A DNA stretch of 64,000 nucleotides, from NCBI RefSeq assembly GCF_009793335.1, contig NZ_WING01000001.1, positions 6,758,001-6,822,000 of the forward strand. The letters are read 5' to 3'. The translations under genes were made by a program, and so were the position numbers. The first letter of the stretch is position 1. The number at the start of each line of letters is the position of its first letter. Below the pieces are notes generated by a model. That model was not told the origin of the DNA and made no database searches. It saw only the letters and a program-made list of their open reading frames with translations. This document shows positions 8,950-16,809 of the stretch, one piece after another. This DNA is from Actinomadura sp. J1-007. GTDB lineage: Bacteria > Actinomycetota > Actinomycetes > Streptosporangiales > Streptosporangiaceae.

Positions 8950-9589
8950 AACGCCTCTCCAAGCGGCGGATCATGATCGAGGACGGAACGCTGACCGCGA
9001 CGAACAGCAGCCCGACCAGGGTGATCGGCTCCAGGAACTTCAGCGAGTCGGAGCCGACCTTGAAGGCCGCGCCGAGCAGCTCCGCGACGTTGATCGCCAG
9101 CAGCAGCGGCGAATCCTTGAACATGGCGATCAGGTAGTTGCCGAGGGTGGGGATCGTCCGGCGGAACGCCTGCGGCAGGATCACATCCAGCCACACCCGC
9201 GACGTCGGCAGGTTGAGGGCGGTGGCCGCCTCCCACTGCCCCTTCGGCACGTCGGCGATCCCGGCCCGGTACACCTCGGCGGTGTACGTCGAGTAGTGCA
9301 CGCCGAGGCCGATGATCCCGGCGGCCAGGGAGCTCAGCTTGAACCCCCACGCCGGCAGCACGTTGTAGATGAAGAACAGCTGCACCAGCAGCGGCGTGCT
9401 CCGGATGAACTCGGTCACCCAGCGGACCGCCTCGTTGACGATCCGGAACGGCGTGCGGCGCAGCAGCGCCCACACCATGCCGAGCACCACCGCGATCACG
9501 TAGCCGACCAGCGTCGCGACCACCGTGTAGCGCAGGCCCTTGAGCAGGTCGGGCAGGATGTCGCCGGTGTAGCTCCAGTCCCAGTCCAC
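8936..9589 (-). CDS. ehuD: Ectoine/hydroxyectoine ABC transporter permease
   Basis: A 217-residue HisM-type inner-membrane permease with about five hydrophobic segments and the cytoplasmic EAA loop (EAATALNLPTSRVWLDVILP) that contacts the ATPase. GTG start at 9589, 2 nt after the stop of ehuC. Partner of EhuC; both are short His/Glu/Gln/Arg-type permeases, as expected for the ectoine system. Confidence 0.88.
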   Translation of the reverse strand: MDWDWSYTGDILPDLLKGLRYTVVATLVGYVIAVVLGMVWALLRRTPFRIVNEAVRWVTEFIRSTPLLVQLFFIYNVLPAWGFKLSSLAAGIIGLGVHYSTYTAEVYRAGIADVPKGQWEAATALNLPTSRVWLDVILPQAFRRTIPTLGNYLIAMFKDSPLLLAINVAELLGAAFKVGSDSLKFLEPITLVGLLFVAVSVPSSIMIRRLERRYATN

Positions 9590-9591
9590 GC

Positions 9592-10304
9592 CTACATCAC
9601 CCCCGTGCCGGGAGCGCCGGCCGCGACCGTGGACAGCGTGGCCTCACGGGACGGCGTGCGCCCGAGCATCCTGTCGACCCGGCGCTCGGCGAGCCGCACC
9701 AGGAGCTGGAGCGCCTGCGCGATCACGAAGTAGATCACCAGGATCGCCACGTACGTCCACACCGTCTCGCCGGTGGACGCCTGGATCTGCTTGGCGCGGA
9801 ACATCAGGTCGTTGATCGTGATCAGCGAGACGATCGCGCTGCCCTTCATCAGCTCGATGAGCAGGTTCCCGAACGGCGGCAGCATCAGCGCCACCGACTG
9901 CGGCAGCAGCACGCGCCGCATCCGCTGGAGGGGGTGAAGTTGAGCGCGACCGTCGCCTCATACTGGGCCTTCGGGACCGCGTTGATCGACCCGCGCACCA
10001 CCTCGGCGCCGTAGGCGCCGACGTTGAGCCCGAGCGAGAGCACCGCCGCGAACATCGGCGTGAGCCGGAAGCCGACCAGGGGCAGGGAGTAGAAGAACCA
10101 GTACATCAGCACCAGTGTCGCCGTGCCCCGGAAGAACTCCACGTAGACCCGGTTCAGCGCGCGCACGGCGCGGAGCCGGGAGGTGCCCACGAGGCCGAAG
10201 AACAGCGCGAGCACCAGTGCCAGCGCGCTGCCCTCCAGGGTGAGCTGGACGGTGACCCACGCGCCCTTGAGCAACAGCTGGTAGCTGTCGAGGACGTCCG
10301 TCAC
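9592..10304 (-). CDS. ehuC: Ectoine/hydroxyectoine ABC transporter permease (one indel)
   Basis: Second permease, starting at GTG 10304 (VTDVLDSYQLLLKGAW). The frame runs as a typical permease up to ATVALNFTP and then breaks at a five-base C/G run (9930-9934). It resumes in another frame as LQRMRRVLLPQSVALMLPP, which is the second half of the EAA loop. One lost base restores 237 codons. The break falls in the middle of a conserved motif whose two halves are both perfect, which favours sequence error. Its start lies 6 nt downstream of the ehuB stop. Confidence 0.85.
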
Positions 10305-10310
10305 TGTGGA

Positions 10311-11207
10311 TCAGCCCTTGCAGAACTTGTCGGCGGTGTCGTCCGGACCGGGGATCTCGGCCTGCGTGAATCCGAACGGCTGGATGATCGGCAGCAGCCG
10401 GTTGCCCGTCTTCAGCTCGTTCAGCTTGCCGTTGAACGCGTTGAGCAGGTCGGAGTCGGCCTTGCGGAACGCGAACGCGCCCGCGCCGAGCTGCTCCTTG
10501 CCGTCGACCACCGGGGTGAACGCCTCGGTCACCTCGAACGGCTCGCCCTCGTGCTTGGACATGATGTCGGCCAGCGAGATGCGGGTCAGCCAGACGCAGT
10601 CGATCCGCCCGGCCTTCAGCGCCTCGTAGGCGCTCGGCTGGTCCGCCATCGTCTTGATCTTGCTCTTCTTGACCCCGAGCTTCTCGGCGTACCCCTGCTC
10701 GACCGCGCCCTGGAGCACGCCGACGGTGACGCCCTTCTTGCCGGGGTCCTCCGCCTTGACCAGGCCCTTCGGGTTGCCCTTGGGCACCAGGAACGCGCTC
10801 TTGGCGACGTACTCGGGGTTGGAGAACGCCACCTCGGCGCAGCGTGACGGGATGACGAACATGCCGGCGGCGATCACGTCGAACCGCTTGGCCTTCAGCC
10901 CGCCGATCAGGCCGCCGAAGTCGACCTGGACTCCCTCGACCTTCTTGATGCCGAGCTCCTTGAAGATGGCGCGTGCCAGCTCCGGCGCCTCACCCGTCAG
11001 CTTGCCCGACTTGTCGGTGAAGCCGTACGGCGCCTCGTTGGCGAAGCCGATCTTGATGGAGCCGTCGCTCTTCGCCTTGTCGAGCGTGCCGCCGCCGGAC
11101 TTCTCCTTGTCCGGGTCGGTGGTGGAGCAGCCGGCCGCCGCCAGCGGGACCGCCGCCGAGAGCAGGACGGTCGTGCGCAGGAAGTCGCGCCTCGAGGAAG
11201 TCATCAT
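10311..11207 (-). CDS. ehuB: Ectoine/hydroxyectoine-binding lipoprotein
   Basis: Solute-binding protein of the family 3 type, about 298 residues. The N-terminus combines an RR motif (SSRRDFLRTT) with a lipobox (LAAAGC), so it is probably a Tat-exported lipoprotein. The mature part shows IKIGFANEAPYGFTDKSG, DVIAAGMFVIPSRC and DCVWLTRISLADI. There are two adjacent ATG codons (11205-11207 and 11202-11204). AGGAG lies 4 nt before the first and 7 nt before the second, so the second may be preferred. It delivers ectoines to EhuCDA and is separated from ectD by 95 nt, which may contain a processing site or a secondary promoter. Confidence 0.88.
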   Translation of the reverse strand: MMTSSRRDFLRTTVLLSAAVPLAAAGCSTTDPDKEKSGGGTLDKAKSDGSIKIGFANEAPYGFTDKSGKLTGEAPELARAIFKELGIKKVEGVQVDFGGLIGGLKAKRFDVIAAGMFVIPSRCAEVAFSNPEYVAKSAFLVPKGNPKGLVKAEDPGKKGVTVGVLQGAVEQGYAEKLGVKKSKIKTMADQPSAYEALKAGRIDCVWLTRISLADIMSKHEGEPFEVTEAFTPVVDGKEQLGAGAFAFRKADSDLLNAFNGKLNELKTGNRLLPIIQPFGFTQAEIPGPDDTADKFCKG

Positions 11208-11302
11208 TGAACTCCTGGATGTGTGCCGCCGCGCCCGCGGGGGCGCGAACGCCCCCGCGGGCGCGGGGCCGATGATCGGGGATATGGAGTTGTCGGGGCA
11301 GA

Positions 11303-12211
11303 TCAGGCGCCGACCGGCGTGAAGTCGCGGGCGCCGATGAACGAGGGGCGCGGGGTGGGGGCGGAGAACGGCTCGACGCAGGTGTTCTCCACGCTGTTGA
11401 ACACGACGAACACGTTGGAGCGCGGGAACGGGGTGATGTTCCCGTTGGAGCCGTGCATGCAGTTGCAATCGAACATGGTCGCGGAACCCGCGGCCCCGGT
11501 GAACAGTTCGATTCCGTGCTTGTCGGCCAGGATCGACAGGCTGTTGGGGTCGGGCGTGCCGATCTCCTGGCCGCGCAGGGACTCCTTGTAGTGATCGGCG
11601 GGGGTCTCGCCGACACAGGCAACGAAGGTCTTGTGCGAGCCGGGCATGATCATAAGCCCGCCATTGTGCACGAAGTTCTCGGTGAGCGCGATGGAAATGC
11701 TCACCGCGCGCATGCGAGGCATGCCGTCCTCCGCGTGCCAGGTCTCGAAGTCCGAGTGCCAGTAGAAGTCCTTACCAGTGAACCCTGGCTTGTAATTGAC
11801 CCGGCTCTGGTGAACGTAAACCTCGGTTCCCAGGATCTGCCGGGCCCGGCCGACCACGCGCGGGTCGCGGACGAGCGCCGCGAACACCTCGCTGATCTTG
11901 TGCACCTCGAAGATGGACCGGACCTCGTTGGAACCGCGCTCCAGAACGGTGCGCTCGTCGGCGAGGATCCGCTCGTCCGAGGACAGCCGGCGCAGCTCGG
12001 CGCGGTAGTCCTCGACCTCCTCCGGGGCGAGCAACTGGTCGACGGTCAGGTAGCCGTTGGCCTCGTAGGAGTCGAGCGTGGCGGCGTCGATCGGGCCGTC
12101 GGCGGCGGTGCCGCCGACGACCGGGTCCTGCCGGTAGAGCAGCGCGGCCTCAGCGCCCTTGCGGGTGGGATAGGCGTCGTCGATGGTCGGATGGGACTCG
12201 ATGATGCTCAT
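11303..12211 (-). CDS. ectD: Ectoine hydroxylase
   Basis: A 302-residue non-haem Fe(II)/2-oxoglutarate dioxygenase that converts ectoine to 5-hydroxyectoine. The EctD signature FYWHSDFETWHAEDGMPRMR is present with its iron ligands His and Asp (HSD), and the distal His lies in the region of MHGSNGN. QSRVNYKPGF and MIMPGSHKTFV are also typical. The ATG overlaps the ectC stop by 4 nt (ATGA) and is preceded by AGGAGG, so the two are translationally coupled. Its presence shows that the locus makes hydroxyectoine as well as ectoine. Confidence 0.95.
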   Translation of the reverse strand: MSIIESHPTIDDAYPTRKGAEAALLYRQDPVVGGTAADGPIDAATLDSYEANGYLTVDQLLAPEEVEDYRAELRRLSSDERILADERTVLERGSNEVRSIFEVHKISEVFAALVRDPRVVGRARQILGTEVYVHQSRVNYKPGFTGKDFYWHSDFETWHAEDGMPRMRAVSISIALTENFVHNGGLMIMPGSHKTFVACVGETPADHYKESLRGQEIGTPDPNSLSILADKHGIELFTGAAGSATMFDCNCMHGSNGNITPFPRSNVFVVFNSVENTCVEPFSAPTPRPSFIGARDFTPVGA

Positions 12212-12603
12212 GCGTCCTCCTCGGTGAGCAGCGGGTAGACCCCGTTCTCGTCATGGACCTCCCGTCCGGTGCACGGCGGGTTGAACACGCAGACGGTGCG
12301 GACGTCCGTGTGCGCGTGCAAGGTGTGGTGCTCGTGCCCGTCCAGCAGGTACATGACGCCTGGCTCGATGCGGTGCTTCTCGCCGGTCTCCTCGTTGACC
12401 AGCTCTCCCTCGCCCTCGATGCAGTAGACGGCCTCGATGTGGTTCGCGTACCACATCGCGGTGCTGGTGCCCGCGTAGAGCACCGTGTCGTGCAGCGAGA
12501 ACCCGACGCCCTCCTTGGCCAGCACCAGCCTGCGGCTGCACCACGTCTCCGCCTTGACGTCGCGCTCGGTGCCGACGACCTCGGTGAGGGAACGAACGAT
12601 CAT
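12208..12603 (-). CDS. ectC: L-ectoine synthase
   Basis: A 131-residue cupin that cyclises N-gamma-acetyl-diaminobutyrate to ectoine. MIVRSLTEVVGTERDV, the cupin strands WYANHIEAVYCIEGEGE and the distal GVMYLLDGHEHHTLHAH are those of EctC. AGGAG stands 4 nt before the ATG. The gene lies 56 nt after ectB and overlaps ectD. Confidence 0.96.
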   Translation of the reverse strand: MIVRSLTEVVGTERDVKAETWCSRRLVLAKEGVGFSLHDTVLYAGTSTAMWYANHIEAVYCIEGEGELVNEETGEKHRIEPGVMYLLDGHEHHTLHAHTDVRTVCVFNPPCTGREVHDENGVYPLLTEEDA

Positions 12604-12659
12604 GAAACTCCTCTTTCCGCTTCTCGCATGCCGTTAACCTGCGGATTCGTCCGCGAATG

Positions 12660-13922
12660 TCAGACGGTGACGGATTCGCGGACAGCCTCCACCGACTCGG
12701 CGATGATCTCCAGGCCCCGGTCCAGCTCGGTCTCGGACGTGGTCAGCGGCGGCAGCAGCTTGACCACCTCGCCCTCCGGGCCCGAGGTCTCCATCAGCAG
12801 GCCGCGCGAGAACGCCTCGCCGCACACCCGCGGCGCCAGCGCCGGGTCCGACATGACCAGCCCCCAGGCGAGGCCGCGCCCGCGGACGCCGTCGACCGCG
12901 CCCGGGTGGGCGAGGGCGATCTCGTTCAGGGCGCGCTCGACCTGCTCGCCCTTGGCGAGGGTCTGCTTCTCCATGCCCTCGCCGGTCCAGTAGTCCTCCA
13001 GCGCCCCGACCGCGGTGACGAACGCCGGGTTGAACCCGCGGAACGTGCCGTTGTGCTCGCCGGGCTCCCACACGTCCAGCTCGCGCCGCATCAGCGTGAT
13101 CGCGAACGGCAGCCCGTAGCCGCTGAGCGACTTTGACAGGCACACGATGTCCGGCTCGATCCCGGCCTCCTCGAACGAGAAGAACCCGCCCGTCCGGCCG
13201 CAGCCCATCTGCACGTCGTCGACGATCAGCAGGATCTCGTGCCGGCGGCACAGGTCGGCGAGGCCGCGCAGCCACTCGGCCGTCGCGACGTTGATGCCGC
13301 CCTCGCCCTGCACCGTCTCCACGATCACGGCGGCGGGCTTGTCCAGGCCGCTGCCGCTGTCGTCAAGCATCGTGTCCAGCAGCAGGAAGTCCGGCGTGCG
13401 GCCGTCGAGGTAGTCGTCGTACGGCATCGCGACGCCGTGGCCGAGCGGCACGCCCGCGCCGTGCCGCTTCATCGAGTTGCCGGTGACCGCGAGCGCCCCG
13501 AGCGTCATGCCGTGGAACGCGTTGGTGAAGCTCACGACGCTCTCGCGGCCGGTGTACTTGCGGGCCAGCTTCAGCGCGGCCTCCACCGAGTGGTTGCCCG
13601 CCGGGCCGGGGAACTGGATCTTGTAGTCGAGGCCGCGCGGTTCGAGCACCACCTCGTTGAAACGGTCCAGGAAGTCGCGCTTGGCCGTGGTGTACATGTC
13701 GAGGCTGTGCACGATGGCGTCGCTCGACAGGTAGTCCATGAGCCGGCGTTTCAGCTCCGGGTTGTTGTGCCCGTAGTTGAGGGTGCCTGCGCCGGCGAAG
13801 AAGTCCAGGTACCGGCGGCCGTTCTCATCGGTGACGTGGCTGCCCTGCGCGGTGTGGAACACCGCCGGCCAGCCCCTGCAGTAGCCGCGGACTTCCGATT
13901 CGAGACGGGCGAAAGTGTCCAT
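12660..13922 (-). CDS. ectB: Diaminobutyrate-2-oxoglutarate aminotransferase
   Basis: A 420-residue class III PLP aminotransferase that makes L-2,4-diaminobutyrate from aspartate semialdehyde. The start is ATG 13922 (MDTFARLESEVRGYCRGWP) with GGAGG upstream. GAGTLNYGHNNP, FHGMTLGALAVTGN, DDVQMGCGRTG and CLSKSLSGYG (the PLP lysine is the K) are visible. An upstream in-frame extension encodes only Arg/Pro-rich sequence and is rejected. The gene is separated from ectA by 326 nt, which is unusually far for this operon. Confidence 0.95.
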   Translation of the reverse strand: MDTFARLESEVRGYCRGWPAVFHTAQGSHVTDENGRRYLDFFAGAGTLNYGHNNPELKRRLMDYLSSDAIVHSLDMYTTAKRDFLDRFNEVVLEPRGLDYKIQFPGPAGNHSVEAALKLARKYTGRESVVSFTNAFHGMTLGALAVTGNSMKRHGAGVPLGHGVAMPYDDYLDGRTPDFLLLDTMLDDSGSGLDKPAAVIVETVQGEGGINVATAEWLRGLADLCRRHEILLIVDDVQMGCGRTGGFFSFEEAGIEPDIVCLSKSLSGYGLPFAITLMRRELDVWEPGEHNGTFRGFNPAFVTAVGALEDYWTGEGMEKQTLAKGEQVERALNEIALAHPGAVDGVRGRGLAWGLVMSDPALAPRVCGEAFSRGLLMETSGPEGEVVKLLPPLTTSETELDRGLEIIAESVEAVRESVTV

Positions 13923-14248
13923 GCTCTGCCTCCGGCAGTAGGGGTGGGAACGGGGTGATGACGCGAGGGGATGCGGGCGGACGTCCGGGCACCGCACGAG
14001 GACGTGCGGCATCGGGGACCGGGCCCCGGCGGGCCGTACGCGACGGCCGCGCGTCGCGGGACGGCCGCGCGCGCCCGGCGCGGGCCGGCCTCGGGCGCGC
14101 GGAGCGGGAACGCGCGGCACCGCGGTGTGCGGGGCGGTGGTGAACGGGGCGGTGGAACGTGCGGGGTGAATCCATGAGTGGTGGTGACATGTGGGGGTGG
14201 TGGACCTCTGGGGCTCTCTGCGGGTGGCGGGCCTGCGGCGCCGCGGGA
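13923..14248. other. Long ectA-ectB spacer, no gene seen
   Basis: A 326-nt non-coding gap inside the ectoine locus, extremely GC-rich in its middle. It contains short inverted repeats such as CCGCAC...GTGCGG near 13991-14008. The only minus-strand open frame across it is Arg/Pro-rich and runs out of frame into ectB, so I do not accept it. The gap could hold a processing or attenuation site between ectA and ectB. Confidence 0.5.
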
Positions 14249-14773
14249 TCAGAACGGGCCGATCCTGAAGAGCACCTCGGGTTCGTGCTTCTCGGGGAGG
14301 TGCTCGGCCCCGAACAGCGGCGTGCGGACGAGCTCGGCCCCGCGGGCGCGGGCGAACGACTCGAACATCGCGGTGGACGCGGTGTTGGACGGTGTCACGG
14401 TCGCCTCCATGAACCGGTACCCGCGGGCGGACATCCGGTCGCCGAGCTCGTCGAGCATGCGTCTCGCCAGGCCCTGCCCGCGGTGCCCGTGATCGACGGC
14501 GACCTGCCAGACGAAGAACGTCTCGGGACTCGCCGGACGCGCGAAGCCGGTGATGAAACCGCAGGGGACGCCGCCGTCGCGCGCCACCACCGAGGTATCG
14601 GGGAAATCACGACACCACAGGGTGTAGCTGTACGGGGAGTTGACGTCCAGCACGCGTGACTCGCGCGCCAGCCGCCACAACTCCGGACCGTCCTCCAGGC
14701 ACGGCTCCTGGAGTTGCACGTCCGGTTCCGGATCGGTCCGGCGGATGGGGGATTCCAGGGGTTGCGCTGCCAT
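14249..14773 (-). CDS. ectA: L-2,4-diaminobutyrate N-gamma-acetyltransferase
   Basis: A 174-residue GNAT acetyltransferase, the acetylation step of ectoine synthesis. LDVNSPYSYTLWCRDFPDTS and the acetyl-CoA loop VDHGHRGQGLARRML are diagnostic, as is TPSNTASTAMF. It is the promoter-proximal gene of the locus. No good Shine-Dalgarno sequence precedes ATG 14773. Instead, on the minus strand, TAAGTT (14782-14787) ends 8 nt before the ATG, which suggests a leaderless or very short leader mRNA. Confidence 0.94.
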   Translation of the reverse strand: MAAQPLESPIRRTDPEPDVQLQEPCLEDGPELWRLARESRVLDVNSPYSYTLWCRDFPDTSVVARDGGVPCGFITGFARPASPETFFVWQVAVDHGHRGQGLARRMLDELGDRMSARGYRFMEATVTPSNTASTAMFESFARARGAELVRTPLFGAEHLPEKHEPEVLFRIGPF

Positions 14774-15581
14774 GTCCAGGCAACTTAGCGAACCAACCTG
14801 AGTGCGCCGCGAGGATTGTTATCAGCGGGATGTTTGAGCGGCCGGCGAGCGGGTATGGCAGAACGCTTGCCAAAACCGGGTTCATTTTCGGACCCCGACG
14901 GCCCGCCGTCCCGGCGGTTTTCGGGCGGATACGCAGGGCGGTTGCGGGAAGCGCCGACGCCGCGCGCCCCCGCCACTTTGCGGGTCACTCTAGTGATTTG
15001 TCATCGATTCGCGAGACTTTTTATGTCTCATTTGTGTGAGGTGAATCACATATTTTTGATGGCAACGTGACGCGCGCGATGGGCGTCACGGTGTGACCGG
15101 GCAGGTCGAGGGGCATGCGGCCGGGCCGGTACGGGCGCGCGGGCGGGAGTCCTGAGAGGGAGCGACACCGCCACGCAAGGGCCCGCAGGGGTATCGCGAA
15201 GGGAAGAGATGGCTATCTGCGACGGTGAGGTCGCGGGGAGATTTCGGGGGACCGCGACCCCTGAAAGTCAGGCCCGATTCAGGCCCGCCCCGAGACCGCA
15301 ATAAGTCCCGCTCCCAACTCCCTCCCGCCCGCGGGCCCACCCGCCGGCGACCGTTCGGGCCCGGCGCCCAGCCCGCGGTTCGCCCGCGCCCGGACGCGCC
15401 GCCCGGCCGCGAAAGGCCGCCCGCGCCCGCCGCCGACCGAACCGCGCGCGAGCGACCATTCAGCACCCGTTCAGCACCCGTTCAAAACCGACCAGAATCG
15501 TTGAGAGCCGTTCAGGAGCGGGCTTGTGACCGAGCTCGGGGCCCGTTCACGAGCGGGCTTGCGGCCGGGCTCGGGGACGGT
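14774..15581. other. Intergenic region upstream of ectA with AT-rich island
   Basis: About 0.8 kb without a gene I can support. Positions about 14990-15067 are strikingly AT-rich for this DNA and carry several short palindromes (listed separately). The part from 15100 to 15500 is ordinary GC-rich sequence with repeated CGTTCA words near 15460-15490. Open frames here are in wrong-frame composition or have no ribosome site. Confidence 0.6.
15035..15050. promoter_or_regulatory. CRP/GlxR-type operator TGTGA-N6-TCACA
   Basis: TGTGAGGTGAATCACA matches the CRP-family consensus half-sites exactly, with a 6-nt spacer. It lies in the AT-rich island 262 bp upstream of the ectA start and about 530 bp from the 3' end of the iminopeptidase gene, so ectA is the nearest possible target. 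Binding is an inference. Confidence 0.5.
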
Positions 15582-15597
15582 TCAGGAGCGGGCGGCG
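15510..15597. repeat. 35-bp tandem repeat, 2.5 copies, running into the iminopeptidase stop codon
   Basis: Units begin at 15510, 15545 and 15580 with GTTCAGGAGCGGGC-like sequence, a period of exactly 35 bp. The third, partial unit contains the stop codon (15582-15584) and last codons of the minus-strand iminopeptidase gene. This suggests that the array arose by tandem duplication of the gene end. Confidence 0.7.
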
Positions 15598-16550
15598 AAG
15601 CGGTCGGTGGCCTCGATGAGGCGGTGCAGGGTGCCCGGCTCGGTGAAGGCGTGGCCCGCGTCGTCCACCAGGTGGAACTCGGCCTCTGGCCACGCGCGGT
15701 GCAGGTCCCACGCGGTCGCCGCCGGGGTGCACATGTCGTACCGCCCCTGGACGATCACGGCGGGGATGTGGCGGATCCTGTCCACGTCCCGCAGGAGCTG
15801 CTCCTCCTCGAAGAACCCGCCGTTGACGAAGTAGTGGTTCTCGATCCGGGCGAACGCCACGGCGTAGTCGGGCTCGTCGAAGCCGTCGACCAGTTCGGGG
15901 TCCGGCCGCAGCGTGATCGTCGAGCCCTCCCACGTCGCCCACGCGCGCGCCGCGGCGACCCGCACGTCGCGGTCGGCCGAGTTGAGCCGCTCGTGGAACG
16001 CCTCGATGAGGTCCTCGCGGTCGTCCTCGGGAATCGGCTCCACGTAGCGCTCCCAGAGGTCGGGGAACACCAGCGACGCGCCCTCCTGGTAGAACCAGTA
16101 CAGCTCGAACGGGCGCAGCATGAAGATGCCGCGCAGCACCAGCTCGGTCACCCGCTCGGGATGCGCCTGCGCGTACGCCAGCGACAGCGCGCTGCCCCAC
16201 GACCCGCCGAACACCAGCCACCGCTCGATGCCGAGGTGCTCGCGCAGCCGCTCCATGTCGGCGACGAGGTTCCAGGTGGTGTTGGCCTCAAGGGACACGC
16301 CGGGGTCCTTGGCGTGCGGGAGGCTCCGGCCGCAGTTGCGCTGGTCGAACAGCACGATCCGGTACGCCTCGGGGTCGAACTGCCGCCGGTGGTCGGCGTT
16401 GCACCCGCCGCCCGGCCCGCCGTGCAGGAACACCGCCGGCTTGCCGTCGGGGTTCCCGCAGACCTCCCAGTGGATCTGATTGCCGTCGCCGACGTCGAGC
16501 AGCCCGGAGTCGTACGGCTCGATCGGCGGATACAGGGTCCGAAGCTCCAT
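15582..16550 (-). CDS. pip: Proline iminopeptidase (S33 family)
   Basis: A 322-residue cytoplasmic aminopeptidase that removes N-terminal proline. All catalytic elements are present: oxyanion motif HGGPGGG at residues 43-49, nucleophile Ser117 in GGSWGS, the acid in QGRYDMCTP, and the histidine in DDAGHAF; the substrate-binding ARIENHYF is also seen. The start is ATG 16550 (MELRTLYPPIEPYD) rather than the upstream in-frame ATG, because GGAAGG is well placed for it. A close paralogue at 3599-4564 has lost the serine. The gene is divergent from the coiled-coil gene. Confidence 0.9.
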   Translation of the reverse strand: MELRTLYPPIEPYDSGLLDVGDGNQIHWEVCGNPDGKPAVFLHGGPGGGCNADHRRQFDPEAYRIVLFDQRNCGRSLPHAKDPGVSLEANTTWNLVADMERLREHLGIERWLVFGGSWGSALSLAYAQAHPERVTELVLRGIFMLRPFELYWFYQEGASLVFPDLWERYVEPIPEDDREDLIEAFHERLNSADRDVRVAAARAWATWEGSTITLRPDPELVDGFDEPDYAVAFARIENHYFVNGGFFEEEQLLRDVDRIRHIPAVIVQGRYDMCTPAATAWDLHRAWPEAEFHLVDDAGHAFTEPGTLHRLIEATDRFAARS

Positions 16551-16675
16551 GGACGGCCATCCTTCCATCCGTCCGCGGACGGGCGGGCGGAAGTGTGATC
16601 TGCGCCCCGATGTGCGCGAATAGACCGTGAGGATCAAGAAACTAAACCCCAAACTGGGCAAACGTTCTGCGCGTC

Positions 16676-16689
16676 GGCACTAGAGTGCC
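16676..16689. promoter_or_regulatory. Palindrome GGCACT-AG-AGTGCC with TAGAGT box, upstream of the coiled-coil gene
   Basis: A perfect 6-bp inverted repeat with 2-nt centre that also contains TAGAGT (16681-16686), a possible -10. It lies about 120 bp before GTG 16810 in a short AT-richer stretch between the divergent genes. Could be an operator or a promoter, but I see no clear -35. Confidence 0.3.
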
Positions 16690-16809
16690 TGTGGTGAGCA
16701 GAGCGACGAGCCGACGGACGGCCCCCGGCCGCCGGGCGCGGAGCGACGCGAGCACGACGACCATGCAGGCCCCGCGTACGCGGCTCCGTGCCGCCTGGCG
16801 AGGAGACAA

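Noticed and set aside
13825..14190. 121-codon minus-strand frame in the ectA-ectB gap
   Set aside because: Arg/Pro-rich, no domain, and runs out of frame into the ectB start region.
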